Position numbers and translations under genes: made by a program. From the NCBI GenBank assembly GCA_030743445.1, contig JASLSL010000068.1, forward strand, positions 1 through 5,828: a stretch of 5,828 bases of DNA, in the 5' to 3' direction. Source of the DNA: Alphaproteobacteria bacterium (GTDB lineage Bacteria; Pseudomonadota; Alphaproteobacteria; UBA8366). The notes below the pieces were generated by a model, which did no database searches, was not told where the DNA came from, and worked only from the letters and a program-made list of their open reading frames with translations. Shown piece after piece: positions 1-4,962 of this stretch; within the stretch, counting starts at the first letter, position 1, and each line of letters begins with the position of its first letter.

Positions 1-967
1 CGGCGGCGCAGGCGATGTTGTCCTCTATTGCGCCGGGGTAGTCGTGGAAGTTGGGCGCGACAACGCCAGCGGCCCTGCGTTCTAAATTCATTCGGACATC
101 GTCGCCCCCGAAATCAGTCATTACGGCTAGGAAGATCAGAAGCGCGAATGGCTGCCGAAGATGGCGCGCGGCGAGGCGATCGGCGCGATTTCGATGACCG
201 AGCCCGCGGCGGGCTCCGATCTCCAGGGCATCAAGACCCGCGCCATCGCCGACGGCAACCACTACGTCATAAACGGCCAGAAGGTGTTCATCACCAACGG
301 CCAGCTCGCCGATATCGTGATCGTGGTGACCAAGACCGACCCGGACGAGAACGCCAAGGGCATGAGCCTCGTCTTGGTCGAGGGCGATCGCGAGGGCTTC
401 GCGCGCGGCCGCAACCTCGAGAAAATCGGCCTCAAGGCGCAGGACACCTCCGAGCTGTTCTTCAACGACGTGCGCGTGCCGATGACCAACCTGCTCGGCG
501 GCGAGGAAGGCCAGGGTTTCGTCCAGCTCATGCAGCAACTGCCGCAGGAATGACTGCTGGTGGCGATCCGCTGCGCCAGCGCCATCGAGCGCGCGCTGGA
601 GTGGACCGTCGACTACACCCATCAGCGCGAGGCCTTCGGACGGCCGATCGCCGGATTCCAGAACACCCGCTTCAAGCTCGCCGAGGTCAAGACCGAGGCC
701 GTGGTCTGCCGGACCTTCGTCGACCGTTGCATCGAAATGCACAAGGACGGCGGATTGACCGCCGACGACGCGGCGATCGCCAAGCTCTACACGACGGAGC
801 TGTTGTGCCGCGTGGTCGACGATTGCCTGCAGCTATTCGGCGGCTACGGCTACATGTGGGAGTTCCCGATCGCCCGCGCCTATGCCGACGCCAGGATGTC
901 GCGCATCGCCGGCGGCACCAGCGAGATCATGAAGGAAATCATCTCGCGGACCCTGACGCCCGAGTGA
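1..967 (+). pseudogene. Long-chain-type acyl-CoA dehydrogenase pseudogene, 5' end outside the window
   Basis: Intact homologues are FAD enzymes that make the alpha,beta double bond in acyl-CoA, the first step of beta-oxidation. Read from base 2, one frame runs to the TGA at 965-967 with family landmarks throughout: NASGPAF and IHSDIVAP near the start, MTEPAAGSDLQGIKT (194-238), KAQDTSELFF, QREAFGRPI, LFGGYGYMWEFPIA and GGTSEIMKEI (from 911). The pattern matches the ACADL-like branch, including Glu residues in the helix after LPQE that carries the catalytic Glu there. The frame is broken by TAA at 83-85, TAG at 128-130 and TGA at 551-553. They sit where homologues read FSIHS, HYGSEEQ and PQERLL, so each is explained by one base change (Ser, Ser, Arg). 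No frameshift is seen. About 320 codons remain of the usual ~380-400, so some 60 N-terminal residues lie upstream. Gene callers may report two fragments, 161-553 and 560-967. Sequencing error is the main alternative, but three different stops make it less likely. Confidence 0.85.
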
Positions 968-974
968 CGCGGAC

Positions 975-989
975 GGCGCGGAAAGCGCC
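975..989 (+). other. Small hairpin just after the acyl-CoA dehydrogenase pseudogene
   Basis: GGCGC and GCGCC form a perfect 5-bp stem around the loop GGAAA, starting 8 bases after the pseudogene stop. The position suits a transcription end, but no T-run follows, so it is at best a weak or remnant terminator. It may also be chance in GC-rich DNA. Confidence 0.2.
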
Positions 990-1009
990 CGGGCGCAACT
1001 ATCCAAGAA

Positions 1010-1023
1010 TTGATCCGGATCAA
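1010..1023. promoter_or_regulatory. Perfect FNR/FixK-type operator (TTGATCCGGATCAA)
   Basis: This is a 14-bp perfect palindrome, TTGAT-CCGG-ATCAA, that matches the consensus TTGAT-N4-ATCAA for Crp/Fnr-family regulators (FNR, FnrL, FixK, ANR), which respond to low oxygen. Its centre is at 1016.5, about 65 bases before the preferred PhyH start at 1082. If it acts as a class II activator site centred at -41.5, transcription would start near 1058, leaving a leader of about 24 bases that contains the ribosome binding site. The -10 region this predicts (around 1046-1051, TAAGGA) is a poor match. The site could instead mediate repression. The sequence match is certain; the function is inferred. Confidence 0.7.
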
Positions 1024-1067
1024 AGACCGTTCGAGAGGGTTCCGTTAAGGAACTCATCTGCATGAAT

Positions 1068-1072
1068 GGAGG
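1068..1072 (+). promoter_or_regulatory. Ribosome binding site that decides the PhyH start
   Basis: GGAGG ends directly against the first in-frame ATG at 1073, which leaves no spacer for that start. It lies nine bases before the second in-frame ATG at 1082, a normal distance. This favours 1082 as the true start. Confidence 0.65.
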
Positions 1073-1081
1073 ATGCGCGCG

Positions 1082-1849
1082 ATGTTTCTTACCCAAGAGC
1101 AAACCGAAGAGTTCGAGAGCACGGGGTTCATCGTCTTGAAGGGCTTCTTCGACAAGGCGGTGATGGACAAGGTTTCCTCGTACCTGGACGGGTTGCGGGA
1201 CAAGCAGCCCGATGAGTTCGAGGAAGCGAAGTATTACGAGACGAGCCCGATTACCGGCGAGAACATTCTGGTTCGCATCGAGAACGTGTTGGGCGACCAC
1301 AACGCGGGACTCGCCGATATTCTGCTGGCGCCAAAAGCGATCGAATGCCTGACCCAGCTAATGGGCGAGCCGCCGGTCCTGTTCAAGGAGAAGATCAACT
1401 ACAAACTGCCCGGCTGCCGCGCCGACAAGTTGCATCAGGATCAAGCCGCCGGCTGGAATCGGTATTGCGACTTCTTCATTACCATGGCCATCGTGGTCGA
1501 CGAGAACAGGAAGGATAACGCGGCGTTGAGCTTCATGACTTCGGGCAACTACGAACGCGAGCTCATGACCGAGGAATGGCAACCCCTGACCGAGGACGAT
1601 CCCCCGTATTCGCCGGAAGACGAATATACGCTGCTCGAAGCCGATCCCGGAGACATCATCTTTTTCGATGCCTACGTGCCGCACGGCTCGCCGCCCAACA
1701 CCAGCAATAGGAGCAGGCGGAATATCTTCCTGACCTTCAACCGCCAGTCGGACGGCGACATGCGAGCCACGTACTACGCCGACAAATGGGTGAGCTACGC
1801 GCCAAACGAGGTCGACGACGCGCGATTGGAGGAATCGTTCCGGGTGTGA
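1082..1849 (+). CDS. Phytanoyl-CoA dioxygenase (PhyH) family protein
   Basis: A 255-residue Fe(II)/2-oxoglutarate-dependent oxygenase of the PhyH family, probably cytosolic. Members use O2 and 2-oxoglutarate to hydroxylate a small organic substrate, releasing succinate and CO2. The N-terminus (MFLTQEQTEEFESTGFIVL) is typical of the family. The iron-binding facial triad is complete: His118 and Asp120 in LHQDQAAGW, and His201 in YVPHGSPP. Arg210, Arg212 or Arg213 in NRSRRNIFLTF is placed to bind 2-oxoglutarate. KEKINYKLPG before the HxD motif and the conserved AGW after it recall PhyH members acting on small polar substrates such as aminophosphonates, from memory only; the substrate cannot be read here. 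The ATG at 1082 is preferred over 1073 because of GGAGG spacing. The gene follows an FNR-type palindrome and converges on pssA with a 46-base gap. Base use looks slightly less GC-rich than its neighbours, especially near the 5' end. It appears intact. Confidence 0.9.
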   Translation: MFLTQEQTEEFESTGFIVLKGFFDKAVMDKVSSYLDGLRDKQPDEFEEAKYYETSPITGENILVRIENVLGDHNAGLADILLAPKAIECLTQLMGEPPVLFKEKINYKLPGCRADKLHQDQAAGWNRYCDFFITMAIVVDENRKDNAALSFMTSGNYERELMTEEWQPLTEDDPPYSPEDEYTLLEADPGDIIFFDAYVPHGSPPNTSNRSRRNIFLTFNRQSDGDMRATYYADKWVSYAPNEVDDARLEESFRV

Positions 1850-1895
1850 CGGCCGGACCGGGCACTCGGTCAATCGCCAAAGCTATATTTGCGTG
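1850..1895. other. Convergent intergenic gap between the PhyH gene and pssA
   Basis: These 46 bases separate two genes that end toward each other. They hold a 5-bp inverted repeat, GACCG (1856-1860) and CGGTC (1867-1871), with a six-base loop. There is no clear T-run on either strand, so a terminator can be suspected from position but not supported by sequence. Confidence 0.3.
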
Positions 1896-2756
1896 CTAAA
1901 CCGGTCGGAGATGCGCCGGACGGGGTTCCTCGGCCGGTTCTTCCCCGCTGGAATCGCCGTCGTCGCCGTCATCCTTCGACTCGTCCTGCAGCTGCTCGGC
2001 CGCTCGGCGCAAGCGTTCGTAGGACCGCGCGGAAAACGGAAAACTTCCGACATAAACGCCGCCGCAGATCACCAAGGTCACCCATGGCGAGCCCGACAGG
2101 CCCGCGACCAGGAATCCGATCAGCACCAGCATCGGCACGATATAGCGGTGCGGCACCTTGAATTGCTTGAACGAATATGTCGGCAGACGGCTGACCATCA
2201 GCAACGCCACGACGGTCAGCCAAATACCCGCGACCATCGGGTGGTCGAGATACCCGCGCCCGATCTCGAAGCTGATAATGATCGGCGCCAGGGCCATCAG
2301 CGCCCCCGCAGGCGCCGGAACGCCGGAGAAGTAGTTGTAGGCCCAGGGCGGCCGGGTCTCCATGGTGGAGTTGAACCGCGCCAACCTGAGGGCGCAGCAC
2401 ACCGCGAAGAACAGCGCCGCGGCCCATGCCACGCCGCCGGCCGCCGACAGGCTCCAGAAATAGACGATCATCGCCGGCGCAACGCCGAAGGCGATCACGT
2501 CGGACAGCGAATCGAGCTCGGCGCCAAAATCGCTCGCCGATTTCAGGAGCCGCGCCATCGCGCCATCGAGGGTGTCGAGGACCGCCGCGATCGCGATCGC
2601 GATCACCGCGTATTCCCACTTCTCGTCGAGCGCGAAGCGCACGCCCGTGAGCCCGGCGCACAGCGCCCCCACGGTGATGATGTGCGGGATCAACCTGGTG
2701 AAGGTCTGCCCCGTCGGCCGCTTTCTGCGGCGCCTTTTGCGGCTTTTCTTCAGCAT
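1896..2756 (-). CDS. pssA: CDP-diacylglycerol--serine O-phosphatidyltransferase
   Basis: An integral inner-membrane enzyme of the CDP-alcohol phosphatidyltransferase family. It joins CDP-diacylglycerol and L-serine to give phosphatidylserine and CMP. The 286-residue product carries the complete signature DG-x2-AR-x8-G-x3-D-x3-D at Asp64, Gly65, Ala68, Arg69, Gly78, Asp82 and Asp86, the metal and substrate site. Several hydrophobic helices follow. The N-terminus is very basic (KKSRKRRRRKR, residues 3-13). The last ~30 residues are an acidic tail rich in Asp, Glu and Ser, probably disordered. ATG at 2756-2754 is chosen because it shares one base with the psd TGA (2758-2756), has a GGAG-type site upstream, and gives a normal family N-terminus. 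The frame stays open upstream to 2951, but that stretch lies inside psd and is not PssA-like. Translation is probably coupled to psd, whose product uses phosphatidylserine. Confidence 0.95.
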   Translation of the reverse strand: MLKKSRKRRRRKRPTGQTFTRLIPHIITVGALCAGLTGVRFALDEKWEYAVIAIAIAAVLDTLDGAMARLLKSASDFGAELDSLSDVIAFGVAPAMIVYFWSLSAAGGVAWAAALFFAVCCALRLARFNSTMETRPPWAYNYFSGVPAPAGALMALAPIIISFEIGRGYLDHPMVAGIWLTVVALLMVSRLPTYSFKQFKVPHRYIVPMLVLIGFLVAGLSGSPWVTLVICGGVYVGSFPFSARSYERLRRAAEQLQDESKDDGDDGDSSGEEPAEEPRPAHLRPV

Positions 2757-3442
2757 CAGCGGATTTCTCCACCGCGATCGGCCTCGTCCGACCCGAAATC
2801 GGCAAGCACCGTCTCGCCGGCGACCGCAGTCTGCCCGACGGCGACCAGCGGTGCCACCCCTTTCGGCAGATAGACGTCGAGCCGGCTGCCGAACCGAATC
2901 ATGCCGAACCGCTCGCCGGCACGGACCCGTTGGCCGCGATCCAACGAGCACAGGATGCGGCGCGCGATCAGGCCGGCGATCTGCACGACGGCGATGTCGC
3001 GTCCGTCGGAGGTGGTAATTCGGATCGCCTGGCGCTCGTTTTCCTCGCTCGCCTTGTCGAACGACGCGTTGAGGAACTTGCCCGGCCGGTAGCCGAGTGT
3101 CGCGACCTCGCCGTCTACCGGAATCCGGTTAACGTGGACGTTGAAGACGTTCATGAAGATGCTGATCCGCTCCAGCGGCTCGTCCGGCATTTCGAGTTCG
3201 ACCGGCGGGATCGCGGGTGCGATCTGGCTGACCTTGCCGTCCGCCGGACTGACGATCAGGCCTGGACGGGTCGGCGTGGCGCGTTCGGGATCGCGGAAAA
3301 AGTACACGCACCAGACGGTCAGTATCCCACCGATCACGTAGTTGGGCATCCACAACAGTCCGGCGACCACCGTCATCACCAAAAAGGTGAAGATGAAGGG
3401 CCAGCCCGCGAGATGAATTCGGATGTTGAACCTGTCGAGCAC
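2756..3442 (-). CDS. psd: Phosphatidylserine decarboxylase proenzyme (short form)
   Basis: It removes the carboxyl group of phosphatidylserine to make phosphatidylethanolamine at the inner membrane, the step after PssA. The protein cleaves itself and converts a serine into the pyruvoyl cofactor. At 228 residues it fits the short Psd class common in alphaproteobacteria. Visible marks: hydrophobic segments at about 14-31 and 36-49, SPADGKV with Asp68, NVHVNRIP with conserved His103, and RFGSRLDVYLP, where cleavage between Gly185 and Ser186 would give a small alpha chain with an N-terminal pyruvoyl group. This FGS replaces the LGST of the E. coli enzyme. The start is a GTG at 3442-3440. No ATG lies near it in frame and no good ribosome binding site is seen, so the start is less certain than the rest. 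The frame stays open a little upstream. It ends in a one-base overlap with pssA. A 268-bp inverted-repeat element lies 111 bases upstream. Confidence 0.94.
   Translation of the reverse strand: MLDRFNIRIHLAGWPFIFTFLVMTVVAGLLWMPNYVIGGILTVWCVYFFRDPERATPTRPGLIVSPADGKVSQIAPAIPPVELEMPDEPLERISIFMNVFNVHVNRIPVDGEVATLGYRPGKFLNASFDKASEENERQAIRITTSDGRDIAVVQIAGLIARRILCSLDRGQRVRAGERFGMIRFGSRLDVYLPKGVAPLVAVGQTAVAGETVLADFGSDEADRGGEIR
2767..2773 (-). promoter_or_regulatory. Ribosome binding site of pssA, inside the end of psd
   Basis: On the minus strand, GGTGGAG lies ten bases before the pssA ATG, within the last codons of psd. Together with the one-base stop/start overlap it supports coupled translation of the two genes. 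Confidence 0.5.
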
Positions 3443-3465
3443 CGCAACCGTCAGAGCCGTTGGGA

Positions 3466-3485
3466 CGGGCGGCCAAGACCGCCCG
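3466..3485 (-). other. Perfect 7-bp hairpin upstream of psd
   Basis: CGGGCGG (3466-3472) and CCGCCCG (3479-3485) pair around a six-base loop, 23 bases before the psd GTG. If transcription starts near 3500 this stem would lie in the psd leader and could affect ribosome loading. It has no T-run, so a terminator is not supported. Confidence 0.35.
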
Positions 3486-3505
3486 CCGGAATTCGAACGG
3501 CGCGG

Positions 3506-3511
3506 ATCATA
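3506..3511 (-). promoter_or_regulatory. Possible -10 box of the psd-pssA promoter
   Basis: TATGAT on the minus strand matches five of six bases of TATAAT and would place the transcription start near 3498, about 56 bases before psd. The hexamer 17 bases further upstream (TATCAA, 3534-3529) is a poor -35 match. It is a candidate only, chosen because psd needs a promoter in the stretch between its start and the inverted-repeat element unless it is read through from the LysM gene. Confidence 0.25.
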
Positions 3512-3553
3512 GCGGTCGCGCCCGGCGATTGATAGCTGTCCGTCGCAAACCCC

Positions 3554-3585
3554 AGAGCATAGTCCGATAATATTGACCCACTCCG
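3554..3585 (+). repeat. Left terminal inverted repeat of the MITE-like element
   Basis: It begins AGAGCATAGTCCGATAATAT and ends CACTCCG. Bases 3554-3576 are the exact reverse complement of 3799-3821. Bases 3577-3578 mismatch and 3579-3585 match again (3790-3796). The AT-rich core (ATAATATT) stands out from the GC-rich surroundings. Confidence 0.9.
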
Positions 3586-3684
3586 TTGTCTCCGCGGTGT
3601 GGGGGTCCGCTAGGCGTCCCGCGAAGCGCTATGCGGAGACATCGGGCGAGCGGGACAACGCCGCGGACGTCCACCGCGGGACAA
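3586..3684. repeat. Internal hairpin A of the MITE-like element
   Basis: Nested inverted arms: TTGTC plus CCGCGGTG (3586-3599, one bulged T) pairs with 3672-3684; GTCCGC (3605-3610) with GCGGAC (3663-3668); GTCCCGC (3616-3622) with GCGGGAC (3650-3656). The arms are in the correct order for one long interrupted stem that starts immediately after the left terminal repeat. Confidence 0.6.
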
Positions 3685-3692
3685 CCCGGAGG

Positions 3693-3790
3693 GACAGGCC
3701 CTTTCGCGCCGTGGCGGCGTCAAGGCCCTTGGCCGTAGCTCCGCTACGGCCTGCGGCCCTTTCCTAGCCATGGCGCGAAATGGCTCTGTC
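3693..3790. repeat. Internal hairpin B of the MITE-like element
   Basis: GACAG (3693-3697) pairs with CTGTC (3786-3790), GCC (3698-3700) with GGC (3782-3784), and TTTCGCGCCGTGGC (3702-3715) with 3767-3780 with a single G-T position. The tip is a perfect 9-bp stem, GGCCGTAGC (3731-3739) and GCTACGGCC (3743-3751), around the loop TCC. The stem abuts the right terminal repeat. Confidence 0.75.
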
Positions 3791-3821
3791 GGAGTGTATC
3801 AATATTATCGGACTATGCTCT
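3790..3821 (-). repeat. Right terminal inverted repeat of the MITE-like element
   Basis: The inverted partner of 3554-3585, ending ATTATCGGACTATGCTCT on the plus strand. Its last two bases (3820-3821) form part of the TAG stop codon of the LysM gene on the minus strand, so the element end touches the coding sequence. Confidence 0.9.
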
Positions 3822-4881
3822 AGTTCGTGCGGGGAATGGCGAAAACCTGGCCCGGATAGATCAGGTCCGGATCGCGGATCTGGTCCTTGTTGGCGTCGAA
3901 TAGAAGCGTGTATTTGACGCCCTCGCCATAGGTCCGTCGGGCGATGCGCCAGAGGCTGTTGCCGGGCTGGACGACGACGAAGGCCTCACCCGCGAAATCC
4001 CTGAGCGGCTCGGCCCGCGCGAACGGAAGCTCGACCCGCGCCACCACCTTGCGGTCCCGGACCTCGTCGACACGCAATTTGTAGAGGCCCGGCGAGACCC
4101 GACCTTCGGGCCGAAGCCGCCATGCGCCGTCGGCGCCCACATCGGCGCTGCCGAGCAACTTGTTGTCGAGGTAGACGAATACCTTGGCGCCGGGATGCGC
4201 CTTGCCGCTGAGACTGAGATTGCCGTCGTCGTCGTAGTCGACCACGTCGAGCGAGACGCCGCCCGATGCGACGCCGCCCGGAACGCTCGGCTTCTGCAGG
4301 ACCTTCTTGGTCGCCAGTCCCTTGCGCGGCACCAGCATGGCGAGCGGCTTGGCCGGTTCCTTCGCCGCCCGGCCGGCGACGTCCTTGCCGGCCTCCGGCA
4401 CCGCGAGCACGACGACGTCCTCGGATTTGGCCGTGCTGCCATCCGGCATCTTGGCGACCAGGCTGAGTTCGCGATTTCCCGGCGGCAGCGGTTTCTTCGG
4501 GATCAGCACCCACTCGCCGCGCTCGTCCGCCTTGACCGTCCCGATCGGCTTGTCGCCGTCATAGATCGTAACCTGTGCCCCCGGCGCGGCGCGGCCGGCG
4601 ATCACCGCGTCGCCGGTGGGATTGATGCGAACCACGTCGAAGGATGGCACGGCGACGGGTTTGCCGGCGGCTGTCTGTTGGCTTTGGCCGCTCGGCGCCG
4701 TGGGTCGGGCCGCCTTCGGCTCGGCGGCGGATGGGAGCGCCGGCTTCGCGGCCTCGCTCGCCGACGGCGCCTCGGCCCGCTTCGTCGCCACTTCCTCGTC
4801 GTTGGTCAATCGGACGTTCAGCCCGATCGCGACCACAATGGCGGCGACGCCGATGATGCCGATGATGACGGAGCGGTTCAC
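3820..4881 (-). CDS. Membrane-anchored Ig-like/LysM peptidoglycan-binding protein
   Basis: A 353-residue envelope protein, probably tethered in the inner membrane and reaching the peptidoglycan. In order: an uncleaved-looking hydrophobic anchor (residues ~6-23, IIGIIGVAAIVVAIGLNV); an Ala/Pro/Lys-rich linker (~28-79); a beta-sandwich Ig-like repeat (~80-162, with GRAAPGAQVTIY and GEWVLIP); a second linker; a related repeat (~209-287, with GKAHPGAKVFVYLD and GAWRLRPEG); and a C-terminal LysM domain (~301-350: VVQPGNSLWRIARRTYG ... LIYPGQVFAIP). LysM domains bind N-acetylglucosamine-containing glycans. The start is taken as GTG at 4881-4879, giving MNRSVIIGIIG, an anchor-type N-terminus. A TTG at 4944 would add 21 residues that look unlike a signal region. 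The TAG stop lies at the end of the inverted-repeat element, so the very C-terminus may have been reset by insertion, although IPRTN after LysM is a normal ending. Exact role unknown. It is 81 bases downstream of the cytochrome gene and may share its transcript. Confidence 0.88.
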   Translation of the reverse strand: MNRSVIIGIIGVAAIVVAIGLNVRLTNDEEVATKRAEAPSASEAAKPALPSAAEPKAARPTAPSGQSQQTAAGKPVAVPSFDVVRINPTGDAVIAGRAAPGAQVTIYDGDKPIGTVKADERGEWVLIPKKPLPPGNRELSLVAKMPDGSTAKSEDVVVLAVPEAGKDVAGRAAKEPAKPLAMLVPRKGLATKKVLQKPSVPGGVASGGVSLDVVDYDDDGNLSLSGKAHPGAKVFVYLDNKLLGSADVGADGAWRLRPEGRVSPGLYKLRVDEVRDRKVVARVELPFARAEPLRDFAGEAFVVVQPGNSLWRIARRTYGEGVKYTLLFDANKDQIRDPDLIYPGQVFAIPRTN

Positions 4882-4962
4882 GTCGTAGGGCCTGCCCCAG
4901 AGGATCTTCCCCACCAACGTAATACGCCGGCCGCATTGACGCAACGACCGTGGCGGCGGCCC

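Larger units (their letters stand above)
3554..3821. mobile_element. MITE-like element with 32-bp terminal inverted repeats, no transposase
   Basis: A 268-bp element fills most of the 377-bp gap between the LysM gene and psd. Its ends are inverted copies: the outer 23 bases match exactly, then two mismatches, then seven more matches (30 of 32). The inside is two self-complementary blocks, 3586-3684 and 3693-3790, so one strand can fold into a three-armed structure with the termini as the closing stem. No convincing protein frame is present; a 64-codon frame inside shows no recognisable motif. It fits a non-autonomous, transposase-mobilised element or an intergenic palindromic repeat family. 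Target duplication is unclear: CCAG (3552-3555) on the left and CTAG (3820-3823) on the right might be a decayed 4-bp copy that overlaps the termini. The family of a parent insertion sequence cannot be assigned. Confidence 0.75.

Noticed and set aside
83..553. Programmed readthrough, selenocysteine or a variant code for the three stops
   Set aside because: All three stop types occur at ordinary Ser/Ser/Arg positions, and the other genes in the window use TGA and TAG as normal ends. Point mutations explain the data better.
28..1065. Long plus-strand open frame of 345 codons over the left end
   Set aside because: It runs in another frame over the acyl-CoA dehydrogenase remnant. Its product is Arg/Pro-rich with no motifs, a typical GC-rich shadow, while the pseudogene frame has clear family motifs.
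1856..1871. Bidirectional terminator between the PhyH gene and pssA
   Set aside because: The stem is only 5 bp and no T-run follows on either strand.
1893..2873. Plus-strand open frame of 326 codons opposite pssA
   Set aside because: It is antisense to the well-supported pssA and psd coding sequence, is Arg/His-rich, and matches nothing I recognise.
2757..2951. N-terminal extension of PssA to a start at 2951
   Set aside because: The extension lies inside psd and is a low-complexity Arg-rich sequence. The ATG at 2756 gives a normal PssA start coupled to the psd stop.
3573..3767. Small protein encoded inside the inverted-repeat element
   Set aside because: The 64-codon frame overlaps the terminal repeat and both hairpins, has no recognisable motif or ribosome binding site, and is Arg-rich as expected for chance frames here.
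4882..4944. TTG start at 4944 for the LysM protein
   Set aside because: It adds 21 residues (RQCGRRITLVG...) ahead of what is otherwise a normal anchor N-terminus. The GTG at 4881 is the more natural start.
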